A stretch of 64,000 nt of DNA. It comes from JABURQ01 sp029243145. Its GTDB lineage: Bacteria > Planctomycetota > Planctomycetia > Planctomycetales > Planctomycetaceae. The notes under the pieces were generated by a model. It was not told the origin of the DNA and searched no databases. It saw only the letters and a list, made by a program, of their open reading frames with translations. Where the stretch lies: the NCBI GenBank assembly GCA_965660145.1, contig CBFHYX010000001.1, positions 248,001-312,000 of the forward strand, written 5' to 3'. A program made the translations under genes and the position numbers. Every line of letters begins with the position of its first letter. Position 1 is the first letter of the stretch. This document shows, piece by piece, positions 35,786-45,296 of the stretch.

Positions 35786-36322
35786 GTGGGAGAATCTGCC
35801 AACATCACATCAGTAGAGGCCATTGCCAATTTTCAGGCCGGGCTGCGCACTCAGCGTGACCGTGCTTCACAAGTGCTCGATACTTACAAACGCGAAATGC
35901 ATCGCGTTGTCCAATGGTTTGAAGGAGATCTTCCGCTCGCCTGGAAACAAGAACTCCAACGACGTTACGAGCAGATGTCCGAAGCACGCACAGAATACGA
36001 ATCGTGTAAATTACGGACGGTGGCCGGTCAGCGCTCGAGTTGTTTTGACGAAAAGAAGAAATTCGAACGAGCCAAGAAACGATTGCAAGAAGGAGAGCGC
36101 AAGGTTGAAAACGTCAAAACATGGAGTAGGAAATACGCCGAAGAAGCCGAAGAGTGCCGCGGACGACTGGGGAAATTCCAGGGTGTTCTTGATAACGATC
36201 TCGAAAAATCACTCGCACTGCTCGAACGAACGATTCAATCTTTAGAAAATTATCTGGGGCGGTCGGTCAGTCCGGCAGACTCTGAATCAACCGGCGCTGC
36301 GCACTCGAACGAGAAAGGATAA
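35786..36322 (+). CDS. Coiled-coil protein of unknown function in the WXG-like/FtsK locus
   Basis: A 178-residue, highly charged, almost wholly helical protein with no signal or membrane segment. Helical heptads run from about residue 10 to 165: FQAGLRTQRDRASQVLDTYK, LAWKQELQRRYEQMSEARTE, RAKKRLQEGERKVENVKTWS, LEKSLALLERTIQSLENYL. A W-F-E-G near residue 44-47 gives a break that may be a turn, so two long antiparallel helices are possible. GTG at 35786 has AGGAG nine bases upstream. It lies 25 bases after the first WXG-like gene and one base before the next gene. It may act as a scaffold, chaperone or larger WXG-related partner (about twice the usual length). Confidence 0.7.
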   Translation: MGESANITSVEAIANFQAGLRTQRDRASQVLDTYKREMHRVVQWFEGDLPLAWKQELQRRYEQMSEARTEYESCKLRTVAGQRSSCFDEKKKFERAKKRLQEGERKVENVKTWSRKYAEEAEECRGRLGKFQGVLDNDLEKSLALLERTIQSLENYLGRSVSPADSESTGAAHSNEKG

Positions 36323-36323
36323 C

Positions 36324-36569
36324 ATGCGAAATTTCGATCTCACATCGCACATCGGTCGTCTTCGCGAAATCGGTGAGTGTATTGAGGAGGGCTGGAACGA
36401 GACTGCTGAGTCTTGGACCGATTCCAACAGCGAGACATTTGAAAAAGAACATTTGCAACCGTTCTTCACCGAACTTTCGAATGCCCTCTCGGTGATGCAA
36501 CGGATGTCCGACTTAACACGACAGGCACAACGTGATTGTGCCCCTGATCGTGAAAGTGATTATGCTTAG
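36324..36569 (+). CDS. Second WXG100-like small helical protein (W-T-D variant)
   Basis: An 81-residue protein with helix 1 (about residues 5-28, SHIGRLREIGECIEEGWNET), a turn AESWTDSNSE at 28-37 (W31) and helix 2 (about 36-70, TFEKEHLQPFFTELSNALSV). Compared with the gene at 35488 the turn is SW-x-D followed by Phe a few residues on, so the two are probably paralogues and could form a heterodimer like EsxA-EsxB. AAGGA lies five bases before the ATG. It overlaps closely with the coiled-coil gene (one-base gap) and precedes the FtsK gene by 75 bases. Confidence 0.7.
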   Translation: MRNFDLTSHIGRLREIGECIEEGWNETAESWTDSNSETFEKEHLQPFFTELSNALSVMQRMSDLTRQAQRDCAPDRESDYA

Positions 36570-36644
36570 TGAATTATTTCGGAAAGACGCCGGGCCTCAT
36601 TCCATGACAGACAAGAGATTAACACTCAAACTCCAAGGTGCCCG

Positions 36645-39600
36645 ATGAGCGAATCACCATTGATCGGACAATACGAAAGTTTGTTGAATCAGCTTCAAGC
36701 CACGGTTAGCCGCAGGCTCGAACACGAAGCACATCTTCAAGCCATCGAAAACGCTGCCGACCAACCTTATCCCCAACAACTGGAGACGGAACAGGAACAA
36801 ATCTCGGCTGATTTTGAGGCTCGTCTGCAAACCGTCTACGATCAAAAAGCCGATGCACTCTCTCAAGTGGAACTAACTTTTGAGACGGACAATAATCGAA
36901 TTGAAGGTGAGTACCGCAACACCCTTCATCAACTTAATACAGAATACAAATCTGAAGCCACTCAAACCGGGGACGAATTTCAGCAAAATCGCTGGATGAT
37001 GAGTTCGATTGTTGATGACGATTCCGAAGAGAGCCCGAAACGCAAACTCGATAACTTGATCCATCGCCAACAAAAAGTGCGCATGGAAATGGGGGTCGAA
37101 CTAGATCATCTTGAAGAACTCAGCGGTCAAGCCAAGCAAATTGTCGAACGTCGCAACCACGGCATCTCGGAACCCCCTCCTCGCGAAATTCAAAAATCAA
37201 AAAATGCCGGCGAATCGCACGATCTGTTTCTTGAAGCCGAAGAACAGTGTCGAAAGTCGTACGAAACGCTCAAAAAACAACAGTTTGCATATTGGTTTTC
37301 TGGTCCGCGATTGCTGTTATTGATGCTGATTCTGGCCGCAGGTTTGGGTGGCAGTTTAATACTGTTTCTGGACCGCGGCGCACTTGGTTTTTCCACCATC
37401 GATCAAAACATTTGGTACGCCGTCACGGGAGGTGCCGGTGCGATTTTCAGCATCCTGACGGCATTGATCTGCTGGGATATTTCACGACGACAGACCCGCG
37501 ATGCTTATGGAGAATTCGTCACTCGACTGTATCAAGTACGTGCTGCCGTGACACGTTGGGAAGCGATCTCTGAGCGAGAGCAAGCGAAGCACGAAGAAAT
37601 CTATGAAACGCACTATCGCAAATTGATGGAACATCGAGAACGCTCCATCGAACAATTCGAAGAACATCGCGACGACCGTATTAAATCACTCGAAGAACGA
37701 CAGCAGGAAAAGCTCAAAGCGGCTGAAGAAGTGCGACAGGCAGCATTGGCGCCCGTACTGTCACAGTTTGAACTCAGCAAACAAGAAATTAAAATCAGTT
37801 ATCAAGAGAAGATTGATTCACTCAAAAAGAAGAAGAGTGCGGCCATTAATACCGCTCAAGAGGCATTCACTCAACGAATTCAACAGCGGACCGAACTCAT
37901 CAACTCAGCCCGCAATCAACTCATCCAAGGTTGGATGAACGGACTCAACGAGGCGACCGCAATCTGTGAACAAATTGGCGAGCAAGCCGCTCCGCCAACC
38001 GACTGGAATCGCATCGCTGCCGATGATTGGCAGCCACCCGAAACAATTCCCGCCGACCTTCCGTTGGGCATGTTCGGCACGATGCTCGGTTTCTTAGAAG
38101 ATGGCCCGGCTTCGCAAAACTTTCTGCCACCTCACGATTCGGATTGGACAGTCCCCGCCTCATTGCCGTTCCCGGCACAGCCTTCGTTCATTGTGAACTA
38201 TGAGGGTGCAGAAGGTGGATCAGCGGCAGAAGCGTTGTTACAGATGGCTATGCTGCGATTGCTGACGGGTATTTCTCCGGGGAATTTGCGATTCACTGTG
38301 CTCGATCCAGTGGGGCTGGGAGAGCCCTTTTCTTCCTACATGCACCTGACTGATGACAACGAGTTGCTGATCACCAATCGCATTTGGACCGAACCAAATC
38401 AAATCGATAAACAACTTGCCGACCTCACCGAGCATATGGAAAATATCTTCCAGACGTACCTCCGTAATCAATTCGCCAACATCGAAGAATACAACGATCA
38501 TGCTGGGGAAGTGGCCGAACCATACCGCGTGCTGGTGGTTTCAGGATTTCCGCAAAGCTTCAGCGAACGAGCCGCACAACGTCTCGCCAGTATTGCGAGC
38601 AGCGGACCTCGTTGTGGCGTCTATCTGTTACTCAGTCACGACACCAGCCGCAATTTGCCACGTGACTTTGAGATGGAATCGATCACGGCAAATGCCACTG
38701 TCATCGATTGGAGAAAGGATCATTTTGAGACATCCAGTTTTGGTCAACCGCCGCTATTGCTTTCTCCCGACGAATCACCCGCGCCGTCCGAATTTTCCGC
38801 GATTGTCAAAAAAATCGGGAAGCTTTCCACGACGATGAAAAAGGTGGAAGTTCCCTTTCATCGCATTGCTCCCAACGATGCGGAATTCTGGTCCCATGAT
38901 TCACGCCACGGAATCGACATCCCTCTCGGACGTGCCGGTGCGACACGATTACAACATCTGCGGCTCGGCAAAGGAACGTCTCAGCATGTGTTGATTGCCG
39001 GTCGAACCGGGTCCGGGAAATCGACGTTACTGCATATCATGGTGACCAACGCGGCTTTGTTTTATTCACCCGATGAATTGGAATTCTATCTGATCGACTT
39101 TAAAAAAGGGGTCGAGTTCAAAACGTATGCCTCGCATCAATTGCCTCATGCCCGAGTCATTGCCATCGAATCGGATCGCGAATTCGGTTTAAGCGCGCTG
39201 CGAAAACTTGACGAAGTGATGAAAGAACGGGGTGATCTCTTTCGAGACGCAGGAGTCCAGGACATCGCCGGCTGGAAAAACAAGCATCCCGATCAAAAGA
39301 TGCCTCGGATGATCTTGATGATCGACGAATTTCAAGAATTCTTCGTCGAAGATGATCGTATCGCTCAAGATGCCACGTTGATGCTGGACCGTCTCGTCCG
39401 ACAAGGTCGTGCGTTCGGGATCCACGTATTACTTGGTTCCCAAACATTGGGAGGAGCCTATTCGCTGGCGCGGACCACTTTGAGTCAAATGGGTGTTCGT
39501 ATTGCATTGCAATGTAGTGAATCGGATGCACATCTGATCTTGAGTGAAGAGAATACCGCAGCCCGATTACTGACTCGACCGGGAGAAGCCATCTACAATG

Positions 39601-40655
39601 ATGCAAACGGCATGATGGAGGGGAATAGTCCCTTTCAGATTGCCTGGCTGGAAGACAAGGAACGGGAATCACAGCTCAATCGAATCCAACAAGCGACTGT
39701 CCGTAGGCGTCAATCCGATGCTTCGTTTGCCGATGACGAATGTGTTGTGTTTGAAGGAAATATTCTCGCCGACCCTGCTCTCAATCCGTCTTTGATGACT
39801 CAAATTCGAGGCGAAACAAAACCAACTGAGCCGCTGCGTCTCTGGTTGGGTGATCCGGTCACCATTGGCAAGCCGGCTTCACTCACGTTGTCTGCTCAGC
39901 CGGGCCAAAATGTGCTCATGGTTGGCTCTGATGGAGACGACATCAGTGGATTGTTGTTGCTCACTTTACTGAGTCATCGCGACCATTCTTGTGAAGATCT
40001 CCCGAGTGGATTTTTACTTGATGGGGGAACCATCACCAATGAGGGTTGGACGGAGGCGTTAGCTCGTGCCGAGTCTCATTTGAAAGTTGGGACGCCCAAC
40101 CAAGTCGATGAAATTCTCGAACAGATCACCACCGAAATCGAGTTGCGCCGCTGCGATGAGGACCGTGCCGCTATTCCCGTTGTCGTAACGATTGTCGATA
40201 TCACTAAGTTTTCGCACTTGCGGAAGAGTGAAGATGATTTTGGATTTGGAGGCTTCGACAAAGAAAAAACCGTGAGCCCTTCGGCACGCTTTCAGGAAAT
40301 ATTGAAAGACGGGCCTTCGCTCGGCATTTATGTCGTCCTGTGGTGTCACTCCTATAATAATTTTGATCGCTGGTTAAGTCGCAATTCATTGAGAGAGTTC
40401 GAATACCGCATCGCATTCCAGATGGGGGGGACCGATTCCAGTAACTTAGTTGATTCTCCCGCAGCCAGCCGACTCGGTCGCAATCGCGCGTTATTGTATC
40501 GCGATTCGATGGGCTCGATTGAAAAGTTTCGCCCTTACGGCATGCCGAAGGTCGAATGGCTCGATGAAATTGTCCGCGCCGAACCGGCTGCAACAACCAC
40601 CGAAATAAGTGATGACTCGGAAACTCCCGATCTCGATGATTTCCAAGTCATTTAG
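36645..40655 (+). CDS. Membrane-anchored FtsK/SpoIIIE-type ATPase (EssC/EccC-like) with three ATPase-like domains, only the middle intact
   Basis: The 1336-residue protein has an N-terminal coiled coil (about residues 1-210), two transmembrane helices (about 223-242 and 256-277), a second coiled-coil region (about 295-430), and three FtsK-like domains. D1 (about 510-690) lacks a recognisable P-loop. D2 has Walker A G786-R-T-G-S-G-K-S-T794 and Walker B MILMIDEF with D894-E895. D3 (about 1060-1320) has GSDGDDIS at 1094-1101 in place of a P-loop. In type VII systems EccC/EssC has three such domains that recognise WXG100 substrates; here the preceding two small WXG-like genes fit. The middle-active layout differs from EccC, where the first domain carries activity. 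AAGGTG precedes the ATG. DNA-translocase function is less likely given the TM/coiled-coil layout but not excluded. Confidence 0.85.
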   Translation: MSESPLIGQYESLLNQLQATVSRRLEHEAHLQAIENAADQPYPQQLETEQEQISADFEARLQTVYDQKADALSQVELTFETDNNRIEGEYRNTLHQLNTEYKSEATQTGDEFQQNRWMMSSIVDDDSEESPKRKLDNLIHRQQKVRMEMGVELDHLEELSGQAKQIVERRNHGISEPPPREIQKSKNAGESHDLFLEAEEQCRKSYETLKKQQFAYWFSGPRLLLLMLILAAGLGGSLILFLDRGALGFSTIDQNIWYAVTGGAGAIFSILTALICWDISRRQTRDAYGEFVTRLYQVRAAVTRWEAISEREQAKHEEIYETHYRKLMEHRERSIEQFEEHRDDRIKSLEERQQEKLKAAEEVRQAALAPVLSQFELSKQEIKISYQEKIDSLKKKKSAAINTAQEAFTQRIQQRTELINSARNQLIQGWMNGLNEATAICEQIGEQAAPPTDWNRIAADDWQPPETIPADLPLGMFGTMLGFLEDGPASQNFLPPHDSDWTVPASLPFPAQPSFIVNYEGAEGGSAAEALLQMAMLRLLTGISPGNLRFTVLDPVGLGEPFSSYMHLTDDNELLITNRIWTEPNQIDKQLADLTEHMENIFQTYLRNQFANIEEYNDHAGEVAEPYRVLVVSGFPQSFSERAAQRLASIASSGPRCGVYLLLSHDTSRNLPRDFEMESITANATVIDWRKDHFETSSFGQPPLLLSPDESPAPSEFSAIVKKIGKLSTTMKKVEVPFHRIAPNDAEFWSHDSRHGIDIPLGRAGATRLQHLRLGKGTSQHVLIAGRTGSGKSTLLHIMVTNAALFYSPDELEFYLIDFKKGVEFKTYASHQLPHARVIAIESDREFGLSALRKLDEVMKERGDLFRDAGVQDIAGWKNKHPDQKMPRMILMIDEFQEFFVEDDRIAQDATLMLDRLVRQGRAFGIHVLLGSQTLGGAYSLARTTLSQMGVRIALQCSESDAHLILSEENTAARLLTRPGEAIYNDANGMMEGNSPFQIAWLEDKERESQLNRIQQATVRRRQSDASFADDECVVFEGNILADPALNPSLMTQIRGETKPTEPLRLWLGDPVTIGKPASLTLSAQPGQNVLMVGSDGDDISGLLLLTLLSHRDHSCEDLPSGFLLDGGTITNEGWTEALARAESHLKVGTPNQVDEILEQITTEIELRRCDEDRAAIPVVVTIVDITKFSHLRKSEDDFGFGGFDKEKTVSPSARFQEILKDGPSLGIYVVLWCHSYNNFDRWLSRNSLREFEYRIAFQMGGTDSSNLVDSPAASRLGRNRALLYRDSMGSIEKFRPYGMPKVEWLDEIVRAEPAATTTEISDDSETPDLDDFQVI

Positions 40656-40671
40656 AAAGACTTGCTAAAGA

Positions 40672-42774
40672 CTATTCTTTCGGTAACACCGTGATTGAAA
40701 TCGGCTCGCTGCTATAGGTCCATTTCATCACAAAATTAAGAGCAATATTGGCCATTATCACTGCCTGTTGTTTCTCGGCAACCTCGGCATTGTCGGCGGC
40801 TTTCAGCGTGATATGCCCTTTTAGGTCTTTGGCAGTGAGGACAATTTTACTGTTCTTTTTGTCGAGTGCCACGCCGGGAGGAAGTGTGTCGGCGAACGGA
40901 CGATCCAAATGTTGAAACAGAACATCGAGCGAAATGTTTTTCGTAAAGCCTTCCACTTTCGTGATGGTCACTTCAATCTTCTTTGATTCACCCTGCTTGA
41001 GGACCACTTCGTTGGTATCAAGAGTCATCGACAAAATATCGACCGGTTCGGTGGTGGCAATCGTATGTGTCAATACGGGCCAATGACCGCGTCCTCCACC
41101 CGGCTGATAAATTTCCTGATACGTGGTGGCCGTCGAAACAAGTTCGATAGGCGGTTGTTCTTCTCCTATCGGCATCTCGGCCGTTCCCCAGACTTTGATG
41201 TTCCACATATCAACCGCCGTGCCCTCGGGAGCGTGAAACACGATGCAGCCTGCCGTCGGTTTACCCGGTAATACGCGACCTGCCGACGCGGTCACACCTT
41301 CGGGAAGTCCTTCGACGTGAAGTTGCACGCCACCCGCAAATCCATTTTTACGAACGACGTTGGCAAACATTACTCCCCACCCCCCCGGCGTGATCTGGGT
41401 TTTGTCGGTGTCCAGATAGAGTTCAAAATACGGTTCGGGTTTGGTCACTTCGATGAGATAAACAAAGTTGTCTCCTCCACGAAGATGCAAGTCACGGATT
41501 TCAATCTGATAGTCGCCATCCGCAGGCGCAGTCCAATTTTCTAATCGAGAGTCGGCGAAGGTGCGTTTATAGAGACTGAAGTCGTCATTTTCGCCGCGAG
41601 ATTTCCCGTCTTTATCGAGAATACGAATGATCGGATCGAGAGCCGACCCATGACGGCGAGCTTTGACCTCGAAAGTGAACTTTTCGCCTTTCTTGGCCGT
41701 GAATTGATAAAGATCGATTTCTGTTGTTTTGGCAATACGACCGTTGATCGCTGCGGGAAGAGTGATTGTTTGTAGAAAATTTGCTGCGTCATTTGTGGAC
41801 ACCGATTCCAGAATCGTCGGCAGTTCGGTAACGACCACAGGAACTGCATTGGTAACATCGTCGGCAAGGGGAAGTTGGACAAGTTGCCCACCTTGAGTAT
41901 CTGCCGGAGCCGTCCAAGCGACCTGATGTTGATCGGGAAGATTGAAGCCAATGAGTTCCAAACTGGTTTCTTGACCCGCAGCCACACCCAACGGGTACAC
42001 GTTACTCACAAACGGTCGGCTATTCGCTTCAATGCTGTATTCCCAATACTTGTTTCCGGTATAGCGCACGTCTCGAATCTCGATGAAATATTCGCCCGCC
42101 TGCTTGAAGGTATGGCAGATAAATGGGTCGCCATAGAAATGATTATCCGAAGAAGCAATCGTGGAACCGGCAGAATTGCGGAGAAACAAGATCGGGTCGA
42201 TGTGTTGTTGGAGGTCGTGAATTTTGTCTTGCAGTCGTTGAGAACGGACATGAAAGCAGACCGTTTGATTGGCTTCCACCGAAAACTTGAAGAAGTCGAG
42301 ATCTTCGTTCTTCTCGATGCAACCGCACAAAGTGGCCGGCAAAGTGGCGGCAGTGGCAGTTTGAGCCGTGTTATTATCTTTGGTCTCCACAACGACCGCA
42401 TCGCGAACGACGACCAATTGGCCGATTGTCGAGGCACCACTTGCTGTCGAAAGCCGAAACTCTCTCACGCCGGGTTCAGCGTCGGGGGAGACGGTCAATT
42501 TAATTTTCAGAGAGGTGGCCGACTTGGGCTTCTCGTCTTCTTTGACTTCCGGGTGAATCGGTTCAGCCGTCACTCCGTCTCCCGAGATCCAGATACGCCG
42601 GGTTCCCGAGAGATCGTATCGCGACTGAATGGTTAACTCGGTAGTCTGGCCGATTTGAGCAGAGTTTGGTGCCAGCGACATGATCATCGGGTAGCTGGTT
42701 TGTGCATCGATGTTCTCGATGAGAGCGAACGGCAAACAACCCAAGCACAACAGTATCGTCAAATAACGAGTCAT
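40672..42774 (-). CDS. Secreted PPC (pre-peptidase C-terminal)-domain protein
   Basis: A 700-residue protein with a signal peptide (MTRYLTILLCLGCLPFALIE), an N-terminal Ig-like strand region (PMIMSLAPNSAQIGQTTELT), then two PPC domains, each a beta-sandwich with D-x-D-F/Y-x-F patterns: NEDLDFFKFSVEANQTVCFH and TEIDLYQFTAKKGEKFTFEV, with the final DYQIEIRDLHLRGGDNFVYL. The rest is further beta-rich sequence. PPC domains occur in secreted proteases and planctomycete surface proteins; no protease domain is present. It is 53 bases downstream of the DUF1549/DUF1553 gene, in one transcript, and convergent with the FtsK gene 16 bases away. Confidence 0.82.
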   Translation of the reverse strand: MTRYLTILLCLGCLPFALIENIDAQTSYPMIMSLAPNSAQIGQTTELTIQSRYDLSGTRRIWISGDGVTAEPIHPEVKEDEKPKSATSLKIKLTVSPDAEPGVREFRLSTASGASTIGQLVVVRDAVVVETKDNNTAQTATAATLPATLCGCIEKNEDLDFFKFSVEANQTVCFHVRSQRLQDKIHDLQQHIDPILFLRNSAGSTIASSDNHFYGDPFICHTFKQAGEYFIEIRDVRYTGNKYWEYSIEANSRPFVSNVYPLGVAAGQETSLELIGFNLPDQHQVAWTAPADTQGGQLVQLPLADDVTNAVPVVVTELPTILESVSTNDAANFLQTITLPAAINGRIAKTTEIDLYQFTAKKGEKFTFEVKARRHGSALDPIIRILDKDGKSRGENDDFSLYKRTFADSRLENWTAPADGDYQIEIRDLHLRGGDNFVYLIEVTKPEPYFELYLDTDKTQITPGGWGVMFANVVRKNGFAGGVQLHVEGLPEGVTASAGRVLPGKPTAGCIVFHAPEGTAVDMWNIKVWGTAEMPIGEEQPPIELVSTATTYQEIYQPGGGRGHWPVLTHTIATTEPVDILSMTLDTNEVVLKQGESKKIEVTITKVEGFTKNISLDVLFQHLDRPFADTLPPGVALDKKNSKIVLTAKDLKGHITLKAADNAEVAEKQQAVIMANIALNFVMKWTYSSEPISITVLPKE

Positions 42775-42827
42775 GAAAACATTCCCATCACAGTCTATCG
42801 ATGATCATAATTCCGCAGATAATGAAT

Positions 42828-45296
42828 TCAATGCACGAAGAGAAAATCTTTGGAATTGATTAAGGCCCACATCAAGTCTTCGAAGCATTCTTTTTCCGTA
42901 GGATACTCTTTCAAAAAACCTTCGACGGCTGCCTGTTCTTCGGAAGTGGGATAACGACTGAGTGAGGCGAGATAAATTTTCTCAACCAACTCAGAGTTTT
43001 GCATCTGTTCGTTCTCTTTTTTGGCTTTCAAAAGCTCGGCAACAAGACCTTTAGTGGAGGCAATTTTATTCGTGAGAACATCGCCGTTCAGAGTGTGCAG
43101 GGCTTGAGAGAGGTTTTCATCGGGCATCCGTTCGCACTCGCAGACCGAAACACGTCGCGGTTTTGCAAACGTGTTCAGGAAGTAATTTGGATACTCGGCA
43201 TCCGGTAGGTCGATAGCGCGTGTGCCGGGAGGCAAATTCTGGAACTTCGTCGCATCACCGGTCACTTGATCGATGGCATCGAGCAGCGGTTCCACGGGAA
43301 TTCGTTTGACCAGATAATGGCTGTAGAACTTCGTATCGGCGACATTTTCGGGAGTCGGTTGCGAACTGAGTTGATAGAGTCGGCTGGTCATGATGGTTCG
43401 AATCAACTGCTTCACGTCAAAGTCACTCTCAATGAATTGATCGGTGAGTGCTTCCATCATGGCGACGTTCGTGGGAGGGTTCGTGGCTCGCATATCGTCA
43501 ATCGGTTCGACCAAACCGCGACCGAGCAAATAGCTGGTGTAGCGATTCACAATCGACTGCGGGAACAATCGATTTTCTTTCGAGGTCAACCATTCAGCCA
43601 GCGGAATGCGACGATCCAACTCCGAGTCCACCGGTTCACCACCGAGCGGTTTGGGCGGAAGATTTTTGCCCGTTTTAGGATGTCTGACTTCTCCCGAATT
43701 ACGAACCAGCACCACGGTTTCTCGTCCAAACAATCCAAACTCCTGAGAGTTCTTGGTTCCAATGCGAGAAAAGAATGCCGCGAACGAGTAGTAATCAGCT
43801 TGCGAATATTTCTCAAAGGGATGGTGATGGCATTGTGCGCATTGAATCCGTACGCCGAGAAATATTTGTGCTGTCGACTCGGCCAATTCAGAAGAGTTAC
43901 TGTTAATGCGGAAGTAATTGGCAGGCCCATTGGAATAGATGGAACCTTTGGCCGTAACGATTTCTGAGACGAATTGATCGAAGGGCTTATTATTCAGGAA
44001 TGAATTTCGCAACCAGTTGTGGAACGCCCACATTCCCTGATCTCCCACGTCATTGGAATTGTTGCGGACCAAATCGGCCCATTTAAGAGTCCAGTAGGAG
44101 GCGTAGTGATCATTATAGATGTCGAGGTTTGCGTCACCGGTGAGCCCCAAGAGTCGATCAATCAACTTTTCCCGCTTTTTAGGATCGGTATCCTGCAGGA
44201 AGGCATCCGTTTCGGTGGCTGAGGGAATCGATCCCGTCGCATCCAAAAACGCGCGACGCAAAAAGGTAGGGTTGTCGCACAATGGAGAGGGTTCGATTCC
44301 GAGTTCCCGAAACTTCGCCGAGGCGTGTTCGTCGACGAAATTTTGATTCTGCCAACCGGCGAGTGGCACTTGTTCCTGATAAGGAACAGCGAACATGGCG
44401 ATTTCCGCCTGCCCTTCAAAGCGCACCATGATCGGTGCCTGTCCTCGTTTGAGAACATCGACACGACCATCTTCATTCACCGAGAGGACTCCTTCGTCCA
44501 TCGAGTCAAATCGAGACCATGCCGTCACATCGCGTTGTGTCTCATCCTGATAGGTTGCTATGACGCGAAGTTGTTGCGAAGTTTCCGGTTTGGTCACTCG
44601 GCGGTTGGGGATGACTTCCAGTTTCGTCACTTTTGCCGGTTCTTTTTCAGGAACGACGGCACCTTGTTCCAACCAACTCAGCAGCAGATTGTAATCGGGG
44701 CTGCCCTTCTGGAGACGTTTGGCTCCACCGTGAGGAACGGTCATTGTCGGCTTCTGGAGAAACAGGCTCTCTTCGGGCTTCAATAAATTCACGCGACGTT
44801 GTCGACGGTCTCGAACAATCATCTCGTGATCGGCACTTGGTTCGAATCCGAACACGGAGAGTTTGAAGCCTCCCTTGCCATACTGAGAGGCATGGCAGGC
44901 TCCCATATTACACCCGGATTTACTGAGGATCGGTGCGACATCTTTCACAAATTTGATGGTTGTTTCTTCCATCATGCCCGAGACGGTGACCGGTATGATG
45001 AGTGTTTCGTTGGCGATTTGAATTCGCAGTTGAGTCGTGCCATCCATCACAGGAAATACACGGCCACGTTCATCAACGTTGACGATGGTTTCATTCAAAG
45101 ACTCATATTTTGCAATCGACGTTCCGTCTGCGGAACGATCATCGATCTGACCATCCGTATTCTGTTCACGGACGATAAGCTGTGTCTGATCAAACCGATT
45201 GCTCAGTTCGACTGATTGTGGCTGCACGATCCAGGCACCATCAACAGACATCGGCATCAGGAATGCCAACAACGCAATCGGGAGAATGCGTAACAT
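42828..45296 (-). CDS. DUF1549/DUF1553 cytochrome c-like surface protein
   Basis: The 822-residue protein has a signal peptide (residues 1-20), a bacterial-Ig-like region (about 22-115), a C-x4-CH site (C129-C134-H135) in a cytochrome-like domain, a DUF1549 domain (about 318-530) with NDHYASYWTLKWADLVRNN and a CXXCH haem motif C486-A-Q-C489-H490 in VRIQCAQCHHHPFEKY, then DUF1553 (about 575-810) with VNRYTSYLLGRGLVEP and RRVSVCECERMPDENL. This architecture is a planctomycete hallmark and is normally encoded next to DUF1501 proteins, as here (divergent, 375 bases away). The first haem-like site has four residues between the Cys, not two. Function is unknown; periplasmic redox or polysaccharide-related roles are proposed. 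Confidence 0.92.
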   Translation of the reverse strand: MLRILPIALLAFLMPMSVDGAWIVQPQSVELSNRFDQTQLIVREQNTDGQIDDRSADGTSIAKYESLNETIVNVDERGRVFPVMDGTTQLRIQIANETLIIPVTVSGMMEETTIKFVKDVAPILSKSGCNMGACHASQYGKGGFKLSVFGFEPSADHEMIVRDRRQRRVNLLKPEESLFLQKPTMTVPHGGAKRLQKGSPDYNLLLSWLEQGAVVPEKEPAKVTKLEVIPNRRVTKPETSQQLRVIATYQDETQRDVTAWSRFDSMDEGVLSVNEDGRVDVLKRGQAPIMVRFEGQAEIAMFAVPYQEQVPLAGWQNQNFVDEHASAKFRELGIEPSPLCDNPTFLRRAFLDATGSIPSATETDAFLQDTDPKKREKLIDRLLGLTGDANLDIYNDHYASYWTLKWADLVRNNSNDVGDQGMWAFHNWLRNSFLNNKPFDQFVSEIVTAKGSIYSNGPANYFRINSNSSELAESTAQIFLGVRIQCAQCHHHPFEKYSQADYYSFAAFFSRIGTKNSQEFGLFGRETVVLVRNSGEVRHPKTGKNLPPKPLGGEPVDSELDRRIPLAEWLTSKENRLFPQSIVNRYTSYLLGRGLVEPIDDMRATNPPTNVAMMEALTDQFIESDFDVKQLIRTIMTSRLYQLSSQPTPENVADTKFYSHYLVKRIPVEPLLDAIDQVTGDATKFQNLPPGTRAIDLPDAEYPNYFLNTFAKPRRVSVCECERMPDENLSQALHTLNGDVLTNKIASTKGLVAELLKAKKENEQMQNSELVEKIYLASLSRYPTSEEQAAVEGFLKEYPTEKECFEDLMWALINSKDFLFVH

